From Schizophyllum amplum (lineage: Eukaryota; Basidiomycota; Agaricomycetes; Agaricales; Schizophyllaceae), in contig VDMD01000063.1 of NCBI GenBank assembly GCA_007026445.1, forward strand, positions 88,923-152,922: 64,000 nt of DNA, in the 5' to 3' direction. Shown in pieces: positions 23,628-35,109 of this stretch (position 1 is its first letter; each line of letters begins with the position of its first letter). A program made the position numbers and the translations under genes. The notes beneath the pieces are model-generated. The model saw only the letters and a list, made by a program, of their open reading frames with translations, had not been told where the DNA came from and did no database searches.

Positions 23628-24962
23628 ATGCGCACCTTCACCCTCTCGCTCATTCTCGTCCTCGCCGCGCCCGCCCTCGGCGCCCTCGCTCCTGGACAGA
23701 TCGCCAACCTGGTCACCTTCGGTGACTCATATACCGATGTCGTAAACATTGGCGACGGCGGGGTGGCATGGCCACGTACGCTGTGGACTACGCCAGCTCC
23801 GAAGGGAAGCCTGGTGCGTATACGTGCGCCGCACCCAACAAACCTCCCAAACTCACCACAACTCCCCCAGTCACCCTGTACCCATTCGCCAAATCCGGTG
23901 CGACGTGCTCGAACAACATCACGGACCGCCCGTTCCCGTCGCTTTCGAGAGCCAGCTGCCGGCGTACTTCGCTGAGGTCGACAATGGCACGCTTCCTGCG
24001 GACGTGACCGCGGATAACACGCTGTACACCCTGTGGATCGGCACGAACGATGTTGGCGCGAATGCGCTGTTGACTGGGCAGGGGATTGACGGGGCGACGA
24101 TCGTGGACACGGTCGGCTGTGCGGTGGACTGGGTGCAGGTGATGTACGAGCACGGGGCGAGAAACTTCTTGTTCCAAACGTGAGTGCAATGCTCCCACCT
24201 CAGGTTGACCCCTCCCACCTTCCTCACTAAACCCCCCGCCACAGATGATCCCCCTCGAGACCGCGCCCATGTACTCCCCCAACGCCTACCCGACCAAATT
24301 CTACACCGCGCCCAAGAACGCGACCGAGTGGAGCGTGCTCATGAAGGAGCTGACGACGGCGGGAACAAGATCGCGGAGCTGCTGCTGAAGCAGCTCGCGC
24401 CGAGTTTGGAGGGGGCGAGTGTGGGTGAGTTTGGGCCTTGTCGTCTCGTTCTTCACCTCCTGTTCTTCGCACAGTTCACCATGTACCAACTCGCTCACCG
24501 GTAATCTACTGCTAACCGCGCACCCTCCCAGGCTCTTCGACTCGCACGCCCTCTTTGCCGACATATACGCGAACCCAGCGCGTATCTAAACGGCACCGCG
24601 CCACTCAACGTCACCGGCGCCGCTTTTGCGTGCGTGTATGAGGAGACGGGGAGGTGCCGACGTGCACGACGGTGGAAGGGACAGATCGGGACAGTTATCT
24701 GTGGTGAGTGGCGTGATTGTTTCGATGCATTGGGTGTTCGGTGGCTTTGGTTGTTTTGGCCGGCGGGTTTTTGAGTTCCAGATGCGTTGCATCGTGTGCA
24801 CTGGCTGTTCTGGTCAGCAGTTTCCGACGGGGACGAATATCTGACCCAACTTTTAGGTACGACGAGCTGCACCCGAGCGAGCAAGCGGATCGTGTTGTGG
24901 CGGAGCAGGTCGCGCAGGTCATTCTGGGAGAGGAGAATCAGTGGACGACGTGGTTGAGTTGA
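23628..24962 (+). pseudogene. Secreted GDSL/SGNH (CE16-type) esterase, many frameshifts
   Basis: Starts with a signal peptide (MRTFTLSLILVLAAPALG), then VTFGDSYTDV with the nucleophile Ser, WIGTNDVG (block III) and YDELHPSEQAD (catalytic Asp/His), ending TTWLS at 24960-24962. This is the layout of CE16 acetylesterases acting on plant-cell-wall acetyl groups. The family sequence can only be followed by changing frame at about 23773 (WP|TYAV), 23942 (FPS|FESQ), at the 24180/24245 intron junction, 24361 (TTAG|NKIAE), 24583 (NPAR|YLNGT) and 24653 (EETG|VPTC). Each step fits one missing base. Introns at about 23815-23872, 24182-24244, 24424-24532 and 24705-24855 look normal. No nonsense substitution was noticed, which leaves sequencing error open, but neighbouring genes of similar size have no such damage. 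Confidence 0.75.
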
Positions 24963-25722
24963 GGTGAGGGGCGACAGAGGTCGTCAACAAACATCTACCT
25001 GGGGATGTGCATACTCCGGTATGGATTGTTCATAGCCCAATAAGGGTGCGGCAGACCAAAAGTGCAGTGCTGTATGCCAAGTATATTTGGCCTTGTTGTC
25101 ATTGAACTTTGGCATTGTTTGTCGTCGAACCGGCTTTAGGGCCGACTCCTCGCCGAGCGATTTGCCTTCCGAGACCTCTCTCTCTGGTGCGTCGTCCCTC
25201 AGCATGGCGGCTGATGGCTGTCTCCAGGTCTCCCACTCGACAGTCAATGTCGAGTTTACGGCTCTGGTCATGGCTCAACTTACGGTACTGAAAGTCCGAC
25301 TCCCGGCATAGCCAAGAATTGCGAGCTAATTCTCGGGCTTCCTTCGCGCGCGCCGCGCCTCGTGTGGGCGTATCCTCCCGCTTCTGGCTCCTCGCAGCTC
25401 GGCGCTCCTTATACTTCGGTACTACTCAAATGTCGGCGCTTCTCGTATCCCGACGTGCCTAGTATCAATCGTCGTCCACCTTCGTCATGGGCTTCTCCCA
25501 TCAGCTTCGCCTTCTGCCACCAAGCGTCATATATCGTGACTGAACAAGACGCCGCCTCGTCGAGAACTCGTGCTCGGGGCCCACACCTCGCTCTCACGCA
25601 CACTCGGAGTGACGCAAGCAGTTCATGGCTTGCTGCGGGTGCCGTCTCTCCTCTAGCCGACTCGCATCCCCCACACCCACACCTGCCTCTGTCATACCTG
25701 TGCTCGCGCTCATTCTGATAGT
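24963..25722. other. Intergenic
   Basis: No supported gene. It contains the promoter of paralogue B. Confidence 0.5.
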
Positions 25723-26510
25723 ATGCCAATTGACCCCAAGCACAAACAGACCGCCGAAGTCGCGCGAAATGTGGCTCAGCCCTTCGCAAGAGTCATCCAC
25801 GATCTACGCAGCGCGCTTTCCGACCACCCCCATGACACCGTGCTCGCTGGGAATCTGCTAGACGAGATTATAGAGGCTGTCAACAATATCACATCAACGA
25901 GGATCGATCCTCCATCCATTGTGAAATTTGGCGATCATCTCAAGGAGTGCGTGCTCGTCCCCTGTTTGTACATTCGACCCACAGGCTCTCTATCGTTCTC
26001 GTCCTCATACGTTTATCCTTTCTTTATCATTCTCGTCCGCTTATCCCTCCGTCGCTTGTCTGATCTATGCTTTGCCTGCCATCTGTTTTTCCGTCTCGTT
26101 GATCCATCACTCAGGATCAATGACCTTATGCTCGAGCGCCTCATCCAGCACGATGCGACGTCGCCTTCCCAGTGGTCGCTCAACATCGTCTTCGTTGCCA
26201 AAATGAAGCTCAATACATCTAGGATGAAGAAGGTTCTCGCGCAGATGAATGTACGTAGTTTTTCTCGAATTGCGGGCTAAGCGCAGTTGGCATATGCTCA
26301 TGTTTAACCGCGCCTTTCAGGCCCTTCTAGATGTCTGGTTGAACAACGCGGTCGATCCGTGTGTTCAGGATGCAATAGAGATGATAGGACAGTACGCGGA
26401 GGAAGCCAAAGAGAGCCAAGGTATGTCCTTGCGATTCATCATCATCGTCGATGCTGGACGCTGACAGTGCTGCAGAGAAGGCAAAGGCGAAGGAGCGGCA
26501 TCGAGAATGA
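25723..26510 (+). CDS. Small helical protein, paralogue B
   Basis: Exons 25723-25946 (224 nt), 26115-26250 (136 nt), 26321-26420 and 26476-26510 (TGA): 164 aa. It aligns with the proteins at 20385 and 27063: LRSALSDHPHDTVLAGNLLDE, HLKE at the first junction, WSLNIVFVAKMKLNTSRMKK in exon 2, then ALLDVWLNNAVDP and a short basic/acidic tail EKAKAKERHRE. The first intron (168 bp) has no in-frame stop and could be read through, but the paralogues splice at the same codon. Heptad-like spacing suggests helices. No known domain was recognised. Confidence 0.75.
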
Positions 26511-27062
26511 GAATTCTACATGGCAGTCATACTAAAACGCAACGACTGCTGTCGATGTAGACTTGCGAATGACCTCGTACTCAGGAGCCGTAGTCTGTAG
26601 AAATATGATGAGTGCGCGCAGTGAGCCGTTGCTTTGCTGTGAGGGTGTTATAGAAAGGGAATTACTGGAGGCTACTACTAGTGCATTGATGAGGCAACCT
26701 GAAGGCGTACGGTAGCACATCACTTGGGTTCATTACAATATCCGGCGCAGTTGGCGTTGACTTGAATTGTTTGTCATTGTTGTGTAGTACGGTTCCGCAA
26801 CGGCAAGTCCCGAGACTCAGCTCATTGCGACCGCCTCGTGCGAAATACTTCCTGGTCATAAAGTCGGATACCCTCGCCCAGAACGCAGGGCCTGCTCGTC
26901 ATGGCAGTCGACTCCCATCGTGACCACGACTGAATAGCCAGCCAAGTTCTCAGGGATTCTCACGGGACTGTGGAGGTGACGCAAGCCTGCCGGGCAGACC
27001 TGGCGCTTGCTTGTGGGAGACGGCGCGCCCTTGCCTCCCTCCCCACCACCAGCTTATTATCC
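26511..27062. other. Intergenic
   Basis: No supported gene between paralogues B and C. Confidence 0.5.
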
Positions 27063-27679
27063 ATGTCCGATACCCGTCGTACGAGCTCTCCGGATATCCC
27101 ATCCGTACTGCGCGGCATGGTTGCAGATTCGGAGGCTGAGAGTCCCAGCGGGGAGCAGCTCGCCAGCAGAGCGAAACAAGCCCTAGATGAGATGCAGATC
27201 GCCCTGACGCACCGTCCAAATGATTTGCTACTATTGGGCGACCTGGCGGATAAGCTGCTAGTGCAGGTCGAGGGCATTGTACGCACGGAGACGGATGCGG
27301 TGGAAACCGTGGGCGAGCTTGCACGTCAGCACTTGGAGTACGTGACCTGTGACATGATTCTGAGTACCATGGAGACACAGCTGACAAAATGAGTAGAATT
27401 CTGAGCAGATGCAAAGAGCGCGCAGAATTACGTGCCAGTGCGCTGCACTCTCGTACTCCCAGATGTCTCAACGTCGTCTTCATCGTCAAAGCGAAGCGCG
27501 ACGCCGCGCAGATTCGGGATCTCATGGCAGATATGCATGTGAGTAGACAGCTTGGCTATATGTTTTATGTCCGCCTCACGAGAGCGTTGTAGATCACGCT
27601 GGATAAATACGTTCACGAACACGCTGCTGCTCCTCAGATCGAGGATCTGTCGCAGACAGCCAGTGAGAAGGTGGGATAG
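27063..27679 (+). CDS. Small helical protein, paralogue C
   Basis: Exons 27063-27337, 27397-27538 and 27593-27679 (TAG): 167 aa. The N-terminus is longer (MSDTRRTSSPDIPS...) and then follows the family: MQIALTHRPNDLLLLGDLADK, RQHLE at the first junction (again split after GA), RCLNVVFIVKAKRDAAQIRD in exon 2. The tail is short (DLSQTASEKVG). It has the same transcription direction as B, 550 bp upstream. Function unknown. Confidence 0.75.
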
Positions 27680-28192
27680 CTGTTTAGCTCTTTAGCCTTC
27701 GGAGAAGTATTACGAGGCCAAAGGATGCGCCTCATTTCTTGTACAATGATTACAAGTATACAATTCTTAACCCTCCCTTGTGGCGTCTCATGTGCGCCTC
27801 GATGCTGAGAGCAATCTACCTGGTGAGCTGCCAGTGCCTTTCGTCGAGGCCTTTCCCCCTGACGTGAACAATACAGAAGCATGAATACGAGTGCTAGCCG
27901 GTCTTTGTGATGTCAAATTCAGGGTGTTTCCCTATTGTTCTCTCAATATGGAAGTCGGTTTATATGACCTCTCGGCTGTGCTGCGGCGCGTGGCATGGCC
28001 AACCCACGTGTTGATTATGGCCTCACGCATATAAAAGGGCCTCTGTTCAGCGCTTCGCATCCTCCGTTGCCTGTTCCTGCTATCCACCCACCCTCTTCTT
28101 GCCCCCCTTCACGTGGCATTTCAAGACCTTTTCGTGCTATTCACGGTCTTTCGCCATCTACAGTCTTTCACTCGGCGTACACAGGAATCGAC
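27680..28192. other. Intergenic with TATA box
   Basis: TATAAAAG at 28030-28037 precedes the next gene by about 160 bp. Otherwise nothing was recognised. Confidence 0.5.
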
Positions 28193-29188
28193 ATGGCCCC
28201 CCTGGAGCGCACCGAGTCGGATATCGCCTACTTTGGTCCTGATTGCGACCCTGCTCAGTGCGAGGAAGACGTGCTTGACGAGCTCACAGAACTCGCCAAC
28301 GTGTATGGACCTAAGGATTGGATGGCACACGGGAGCCTCGCAGCTGCTGACGGCGACATGGACGACGGCGGTAGCCCTGCGTGCTACGAGGATGGGGGCA
28401 ACTTGCTGACCGGCAGTGTCGGGAGGGCATCTACAGGCGCATCTCTATCAGCACGGCCTCCCTTGCGAGCAACAGCAGCTCCTTCTCGCACTCCAGCGAC
28501 CGCAGCGGCACCTCTTACTCCAGCGACCGTAGCGACGCCGCCTCGGATGATACAGTCATGGTGGACGACGACGAGGAGAGCAAGTTGATCACCAAGGCTC
28601 CGCTCCGTCGATTGGGCGCGCTTCGCTGGGTCCAACAACGGCAGCTTCTCCGCGTTCAAAGGCGGTAGCTTCTATCCGACATCAAACGGCGGCAGCCCCC
28701 ATTACGCAACGTCAAACTCGGGCAGCTTTCATGCGCCATCCGAGGTGGACGCCCTCAACAGCCTCTCGCGCGACGCGTCTCATGCAAGCCTTGCCCGCAC
28801 CGCTAGCCTCAACTCGCAGCATGCCCTGACCCGCGCCAACTCGATCGCCTCCGTGGCATCGGTGGCACCCACCGCGATCGCCCCAGCTGCTTATCGCCCG
28901 ATCAACCATCCGGCTCCTGAGCTCGAGCATGCAACCCCTACCCGGACTCAAATCCAGGAGTTCTATTACAAGGTCACGAACAGTGGGATCCAGAGGACTT
29001 ATTCTACGGAATCTTTAGAGCCGTGTAGCTTTACTGCTGCCGGGCCGCCCGTCTCTTCCATGCGCGCGCCAGCCGCGGGGCCGCCCGAGCAGAGGACACG
29101 CTCGGGCCGAACGGTGCATCCCGTCGTCCGCTACGATGCTTCGGCGTCTAAGAGCATGGCCATTTCGAGCCCTCGACGCCGTAGGTGA
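28193..29188 (+). CDS. Ser-rich protein of unknown function, two frame breaks
   Basis: Starts MAPLERTESDIAYFGPD (acidic N-terminus) and ends SSPRRRR (TGA 29186-29188), about 331 residues. The plausible protein uses one frame to about 28440, the next frame (SISTASLASNSSSF, then SDDTVMVDDDEES) to about 28620, then the first again (NNGSFSAFKGGSF onward, with repeated GGSF/SGSF units, SLARTASLNSQ and RSGRTVHPVVRYD). The two shifts compensate, so sequencing slips or a real pair of indels are possible; no intron fits. Ser/Ala/Thr-rich, basic C-terminus, no known domain. SLxRTASL-type motifs resemble kinase targets. Confidence 0.5.
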
Positions 29189-29366
29189 CAGTAGGCGGCA
29201 ATCCGCGAGTCAATATAGTTGTTCAGATATTGAGACGAGGGGAGACGAGGGGTACACAGTATATGTGTCGGATAAGTCCAGCTTCATGTGTCCGTGTATC
29301 TACGATGTAACATGCTCTTCGGGTGTTTCCTCTTTCTGAGTATCGCCTCTTACAAGATTTTCCTTT

Positions 29367-30766
29367 TTACATGACTCTGCCGTGCATGCCAAATACAAGA
29401 CATGCCAGAGCGTTGCAGACATATGATGTCGCTTCCTTCCAATCCACGCGAAAAATCACAGGCAGGTCATGCAATGGAGCATCAGGGAGTAGCAGCTTGT
29501 ATCGTGGCACATCCTAGAAGAGCCGGTGGTTAGCGAGCAACAACAGTGGTGCTCGTCGCCGTACTTACCTGCATTTCTGCATTGAATCGCCGCAGACATT
29601 CGTCGGCGGACGGCCTCTCCGCAGGGTCGCCGTGCAGCATTGATTCCAGCAGTGCTATGAATCCGTTCGGGTAGGCCACCAGCCTTGGATCTTCATGCCA
29701 ATCTAGCTGGAAACACAGTCAATACTATTCACTGTGAACTAAAACGCCTTACCAACATCATCGTGGTCTCCTTGATAGTATGCGCAAGACAATACACATC
29801 TGCGGCGAAAGGGTCGTAAAACAGAGGCTCGGAGGCCGTCTCCCAGCCCTGAACTTCTGGCATCTCGATGTAGCCGCCATTGTAAACGGTGCGTCGGCCG
29901 CTCGTGGGGTTCAACTTCACGGCGAAGCCGAAGTCAAGATAAAAGTAGCGCGGCGGGCGCCACGCTCGCGGAAAGTAAGAAGGAGGTGCGGAATGAGCGG
30001 GTACTCCGTCTCTGAACTCCGTGCCCGACATGTAGAAGATGTTTTGCGCGCATATGTCACTGAAGGACGAAGATACATAAGTATGCTTGGATTGACAACA
30101 ACGGTGATTATAACGTACCCATGAGCAATGTTATGTGAATGCATGAATGCTAACCCCTGATTGGCCATTCTCACAAGATGAAAAATTCAATGCGTCTAAG
30201 CTCACCTCTAGAAGTTGCCGAACTGCGACGAAAACCTGACCGCGCACGTCGATAAGCGAGTGCTGAACGTACTGCGCATGCAGAGTAGGCTCTATAACAA
30301 GCATCCAGTCAAGATACCGCTCTCCATTCCATCTTAAGTAGGGAAAGACGTCGATGATGGGGACCGTGTGATTATGTGGATGATCGCGAAGTTGGGGGTC
30401 GAGTAGGTGACGATGGATCGCAAGTTCTCGCGACGGCTGCATTATGATTTTATAATGACGGGCGCGGAGTCACGCTTGCGCCTGGCGCGAATAGCATTAC
30501 TGCCGTCTTTCTTCTTGTGTGTAAGCTTTCGAATACCACTGCAAGCTGCCCCCACATACCGGTATGGGATGGTCGTCTGGCGCTAGGTAAAGGACGCCAC
30601 ACAGCCATGGAGACTTGATTTGCTCAGGAATCACATATCCTCTGGTGTAAAGGTATGGTCGGAGTTCAGCCCAAATTCGCAAGATAGCAGGGTCGCTTTC
30701 GTTAGTGAATGGGGCAAAGGGGTAATCGAAGAAGTCTATGCGCGCCAAGTAGTCGGTACCATCCAT
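29367..30766 (-). CDS. Protein-kinase-like protein (fungal lineage type)
   Basis: Minus-strand exons 30766-30206, 30156-30119, 30059-29753, 29706-29569 and 29513-29367, about 396 aa. Kinase landmarks after splicing: VIIK (ATP-anchoring Lys), RQLLE|GLAFMHSHNIAHG|DICAQN (catalytic loop, with HGD in place of HRD), YLDFGFAV (DFG), GGYIEMPE, DPFAADVYCLA and AERPSADECLRRF. The N-terminus (MDGTDYLARIDFFD) precedes the domain. In exon 1 the frame stops at about 30467 after EERRQ. A neighbouring frame gives NAIRARRKRDSAPVIIK and the original frame resumes at about 30440, so two compensating indels are likely. Whether it is catalytically active is uncertain, because the Arg before the catalytic Asp is replaced by Gly. 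Confidence 0.72.
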
Positions 30767-31957
30767 CGTTCCAGATGAGTATTACTATTATAGCGTAATA
30801 TGGCCGACTTGAACTTGAGTGTGGAAATGCGGGACAAGTAACAGTGAGGCAGGTGTTGGCTGGCGTGGAGCCACGCAGTGACATTAGCCTCGCGTGTCTT
30901 ATATCACGTGCACTGCGATGACGCGTGAGTTGGTTTGGACCGCCTCGCCGTAGTTCTCCTGCAGTTCTAACTTCTCCCACGTACGTTCCCGTGTATTTTT
31001 ATTCCATCCTCCCAGTCACCGCTCTAGAAGATGAACAACGGCTTTTTGAGGTATTAAAGTGATCTTTCGGGCCCGCCCTCAAGCATGCGGCCATGCCGCA
31101 ACCTTGCGTTGACCTTGCGCGTCACAGGATGAACTACAGCTTTCTCTGAAGGTGAACTGATAATTTTCCGCCCCTTATGAACGGCTAGCATGATCTGCTA
31201 CGGTGTATCCTGCTATCCTCCCTTCGCTCCTACCCACAGGTTGACTTCTGCGCGCTGAGGTTCATAACTCGCTCCTCTGTCTACCCTCCCGTTGCCGTTC
31301 TCGCCCACGCTTCGACACGTTCGACTGGCCCCAAATCCCATCGCCCCTTACATTATCGGGTCTTATCCGAAAGCCGCTGTAGAGAGCCAGGATGCTGTTG
31401 CGAGGAGCCAGATCGTTGGGAACGTTGCGCCCGCCCCCGGGGCCCGCCATCGTCGCGGACGTTGATCTCCCCACCGCCTCACCGGAATTAACCACATCGG
31501 CGGCAGTCCCCACTGCTCATGCCGAATGTGCAACCGACAACAAGATCGGCAACAGCCTGGGGACGATCCACCGCCACGCCCACTACAGTCTACAGCTTCC
31601 TCTAAGGTTCGAGCTTCGCATCCGCCGCCTTCTCTTCCAGCTTCTAAATCACCGCCTCGCCGGTCTTATTCTTCAACACACGGCTCTCTCCCCCATGTCA
31701 CGACCACGCGCGCCGCCACAATGAGGACAATAGGCTATTGTTACGCTTTCTTTGTAAGCTGGTCTTCTCCCGCTCCTTATAAGCAGCCAGCATAATCTGC
31801 TTTCAGGTAGCCTGCCATCCTGTCTTCGCCCGCGACCCACAGGTCGATTTGTGCAAGGCTCAGAACTCGTTCCTCTGTCTACCCTCTCGTCGTCTGTCTC
31901 ATCCACACTCCGATAACACGTTTGACCTGCCCTGTCATCCTCGCCAGTTTTAGGAAC
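30767..31957. other. Intergenic with a partial duplicate of the next gene's 5' part
   Basis: About 31150-31530 is a diverged copy of 31765-32120: CTCCTCTGTCTACCCTC, TTATCCGAAAGCCGC..GAGAGCCAGGA, and IVADVDLPTASP against IVADFDLPTTAP. The upstream copy breaks off before the membrane segments. Confidence 0.6.
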
Positions 31958-32660
31958 ATGTCCTATCCGAGGGCCGCCGCAGAGAGCCAGGAAGTCGCGA
32001 GGGGACAGAATGTCGAGAACGTCGGGCACGACATCGTCGCGGACTTCGATCTCCCCACCACTGCTCCGGTACCAACGACGGCGTCCACAGCGGCGACAGT
32101 CCCCAGTCATGCCGAATGGACACCGTTCGTCAACTTGAGGTCGACGACGGGACAGCCCACCCCACAACTACATGAGCACCTTTATCAAAGCCGCCGGCAT
32201 CATGGTCACCACTCTGACGCTGTTGTCCCTAGCCGTTGTCTGTGGTGCCGCCGCAGGCGTCATTCTCACCCTGGTCGGCCAGCAGGTTCTTCTCGCGACG
32301 CACGGCGAGTCCTGGGCAGTTGCGCCGTACATTGTGGCGCGCATTGGTGCTGTCGGTGGCGTTCTTGCCTCGCTCGCGTCACTGGCGATTCTCCTTCCCG
32401 TCGGGGTTCTCTTCAAGTCGCATCTCACGACCAAGGATCGTTCCATCACATCTGACATGGTGAGATCGTTGGTCCCCTCGCTCTGTTTCGGAGCCGCCGC
32501 TGGTGCCTTTGGTTCCCTCGTCCTCGATCTCGATCAGGATGGCGGCTAGCCGTTGACCAGGCTAGCGTTGCGGGTCTCGTTGGCAGCGCTGTTCTCAGCG
32601 GAGGCAGCTTGGCACTGACGCTGGTATTCAAGTGTTTCCGTCTTCTATGCCTTGGCAGTT
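31958..32660 (+). pseudogene. GQQ-motif membrane protein (member 3), degenerate
   Basis: The N-terminal part begins at ATG 31958 (MSYPRAAAESQEVARGQ, then IVADFDLPTTAP) in one frame. The membrane part lies in another frame from ATG 32172: hydrophobic segment, VGQQVLLATHGESW, ARIGAVGGVLAS, GAAAGAFGS. That frame stops at 32547-32549, but the expected ending (LAVDQASVAGLVGSAV...) continues in a third frame to TGA near 32660. At least two indels are therefore needed to restore a family-length protein. A functional short protein of 125 aa from 32172 cannot be excluded. Confidence 0.6.
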
Positions 32661-33292
32661 GACCGAGAGTCCAGGAGCTACAGTAGTCAGGTCGTAGTCG
32701 ACATGATAGATAGATAGTCCAATGCAGTCGTCGTGTATGACTCTATACGAGTATGGCGCAAGTACGTAGAGTTGTGAAGTTTCGATTGTGGCGGTTGCAG
32801 CACGTCCGACGACACAGCGCCGCCGCTAGCGATCCGCTGCCGCCCGACCTGTGGTCGGGCGTGATCTTGATGCGACTGCAAGGTCAGCGCTTGAGCGCTT
32901 CGAGCTACGGTGAGTGTGAGAATAGAGGTAGTCAATCCCACGCAAGTGGTGACCTGCCCAAAAGTGGCGAAAATCGAATTGTGGGCGCGCATCGGCGGCA
33001 GGCCCGAATCTCCGAAACCTCCAGATTCCAATTGGGCGGTCGTGGCGCGTCCGACACCGCGCCGCAGCCTCTTGTCCTCCGCCGCCATCTGACCGGGCGA
33101 CCAAGTCAGCCGCCCTCAGCGCCGAAGCTAGCCCATTCGAGAGCAAGCCCGGCCTTGCCTCGCGCAAGGGTCACGTTGCCCTAAGCAAGGCGACCGGGAC
33201 ATGGGGCTCTAGTCGTACTAGACGTTATACTCGTACTCTAGTCGCTATCGGACACCTGATAAGGCGCGGTCCCCATCTTAAGTGCCGTCCAC
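32661..33292. other. Intergenic
   Basis: No supported gene. A CGCGTCCGACACCGCGCCGC-like string occurs at about 33047 and, diverged, at about 32802, suggesting an old short duplication. Confidence 0.4.
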
Positions 33293-34179
33293 CATGTTGC
33301 ACACGATCCGCCCACTGCAAACCGTGCGCCTCGAAAGCGCCTTCGAGCGCGACGTGCATCTGGTTCGTTACTATCGCAGCTCCTACCTTGCGCGTGCGCT
33401 GCTGAATGCGCACCCCGTTTTCAGCCCTTCGCATGCCGCCCTCAGCATCACACTCATCCCCACGACCTGCAGCTGCACCTCCTGGGTACGCCCGAGCTGC
33501 GTGACCAGCGCGCGCCTTCGTCCAATATCAATGTGGCGCAACATACGCCCGTCGGGATCGCCCCCAAGCCAGTCAAGATTACACGCTCCTCCCCTTTGAG
33601 CATGCGCTGCCAGCAGTCCACTTGCACGTACGTCGGCTCCACCGCCCGCGAGCTCGCCTCCCACGTCCGTACCGCACACGGCCACGCTGCATCTCCTCCG
33701 CGCTCGTCGTCGCGTTTACGGCAGCGTAGCCCGCCTCCGCGCCGCACTTCGCCTTACGGCCTCCCTCAGAGCCCGGCTCTGGCCTCTCCCAGAGCAACGC
33801 CTCTGGACTCTCTGCACACCGCTCCGACGGCCTCCCTCACGGCATCATCCACCTACGCTGCATTCAGCCCCCGAGCACGTGGACGCTGCCCAAGACGCCA
33901 CCCGTGCGCCTGCAGGACGTGGTCGAGGATGAGGAGTTGGAGATTGACGTGGGGCAGATGGCGATCGATGTGATGGAACGGACGGAAGTGGGTGGAGCTG
34001 GACGGGAAGACGACATGGCCCCGTCTCCGATGGGCGTGCACTCGTCCGTGTGTCCGACCTTCTCTCTGAGTACGTCGATGCCTCACCGCACTCACTCAAC
34101 TGCGGCCTCCTACACCCAACGCTTACTTGTCTCCGCAGGCGCGCTAGAGGCGATTCCGGAGGACGAGTGGTCCGAATAG
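33293..34179 (+). CDS. Single C2H2 zinc-finger protein, disrupted
   Basis: Begins MLHTIRPLQTVRLESAF. The middle frame carries HDLQLHLLGTPELRDQRAPS and one C2H2 finger, RCQQSTCTYVGSTARELASH VRTAH (Cys-x4-Cys-x12-His-x4-His), followed by a Ser/Pro/Arg-rich linker. The end is acidic (VVEDEELEIDVGQMAIDVMER) and continues across a 69-bp GT-AG intron (34070-34138) to ALEAIPEDEWSE, TAG at 34177-34179. Frame changes are needed at about 33394-33446 (perhaps an intron) and about 33868 (a run of C, one base missing). Probably a DNA- or RNA-binding regulator. The gene model is tentative. Confidence 0.5.
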
Positions 34180-35109
34180 TGCGAGTGGCCTCAATAGTGC
34201 AAAACGACCTCGTCCATGGTCTCAAACACTTCTCATCTCGGCCGCCAACCAACCTCCTTCTCCGTGACCGCTAATCTTCTCGGCGGTCCACGCTCTTGAG
34301 TGGTCGCTATCTTTCCTGGTACAAATCCCCTGCTTGACATGGACACCCCTGCTTGGTACGAAACCCCTTCTTGACTCCAAACGCCACCATCCACTTCTTG
34401 ATGTCTAGCACTCGCACGACTCTGTGATATATGTCAGAAGCCCCCGTAGAGCAGCCGACGACTTGACTTCCCCATCCGTCCATCCATTCATCATCCCAAA
34501 CTCAGACGACTTCTCAGTAATGACAATTGTATACTAGCGCACATGATATTTCAAAGACCATGACACTCAGGATTAGGCCGCAGCAAGACACGGTGGGCTG
34601 TGGAACGCAGCGAAGCAGTGAAGAGTCGTGCTAGTGACAGTGACGCACGTGATGGCGCGCAAGTCGAACATATGAACACGTGACTTGGAAAATGAGGTGA
34701 ACGTCATTCGCACTGGCAGTGTCTCGCCTTGCTCGGTTTTCCAGCTTGCTTCCCGCCACGCTCTTGACTTCCTGAATCCACTGGCTTCCGCAGAACTTTG
34801 TCACCCGCTCATGCATTTCCTGCAGCTGAATCACACCCGCTAACTTGTTACGCGTGCCTGCAGTGCTTCTCGCCCTTCAGTGATCAGTGGTTGCAATGGG
34901 ATGTTGCCTTTCGCGGTTTCCATCTCTGCGACCTGTAACTTCGTGCTTGTCGTAAACAATAATTACAAAAACCATCATTCTATCAAACCTCGAGCGTCTT
35001 GCAATATCCTCGAGAACTCCTATAAAACCCGCTCTCGTAAGATAATAACATATCTTGTCACCCGTGCCACTGTCCCGACGTACTGTCGCTCAATCCAGGG
35101 CCACCTCAC
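34180..35109. other. Intergenic
   Basis: Convergent 3' ends of the zinc-finger and oxidoreductase genes. No gene was recognised. Confidence 0.5.
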
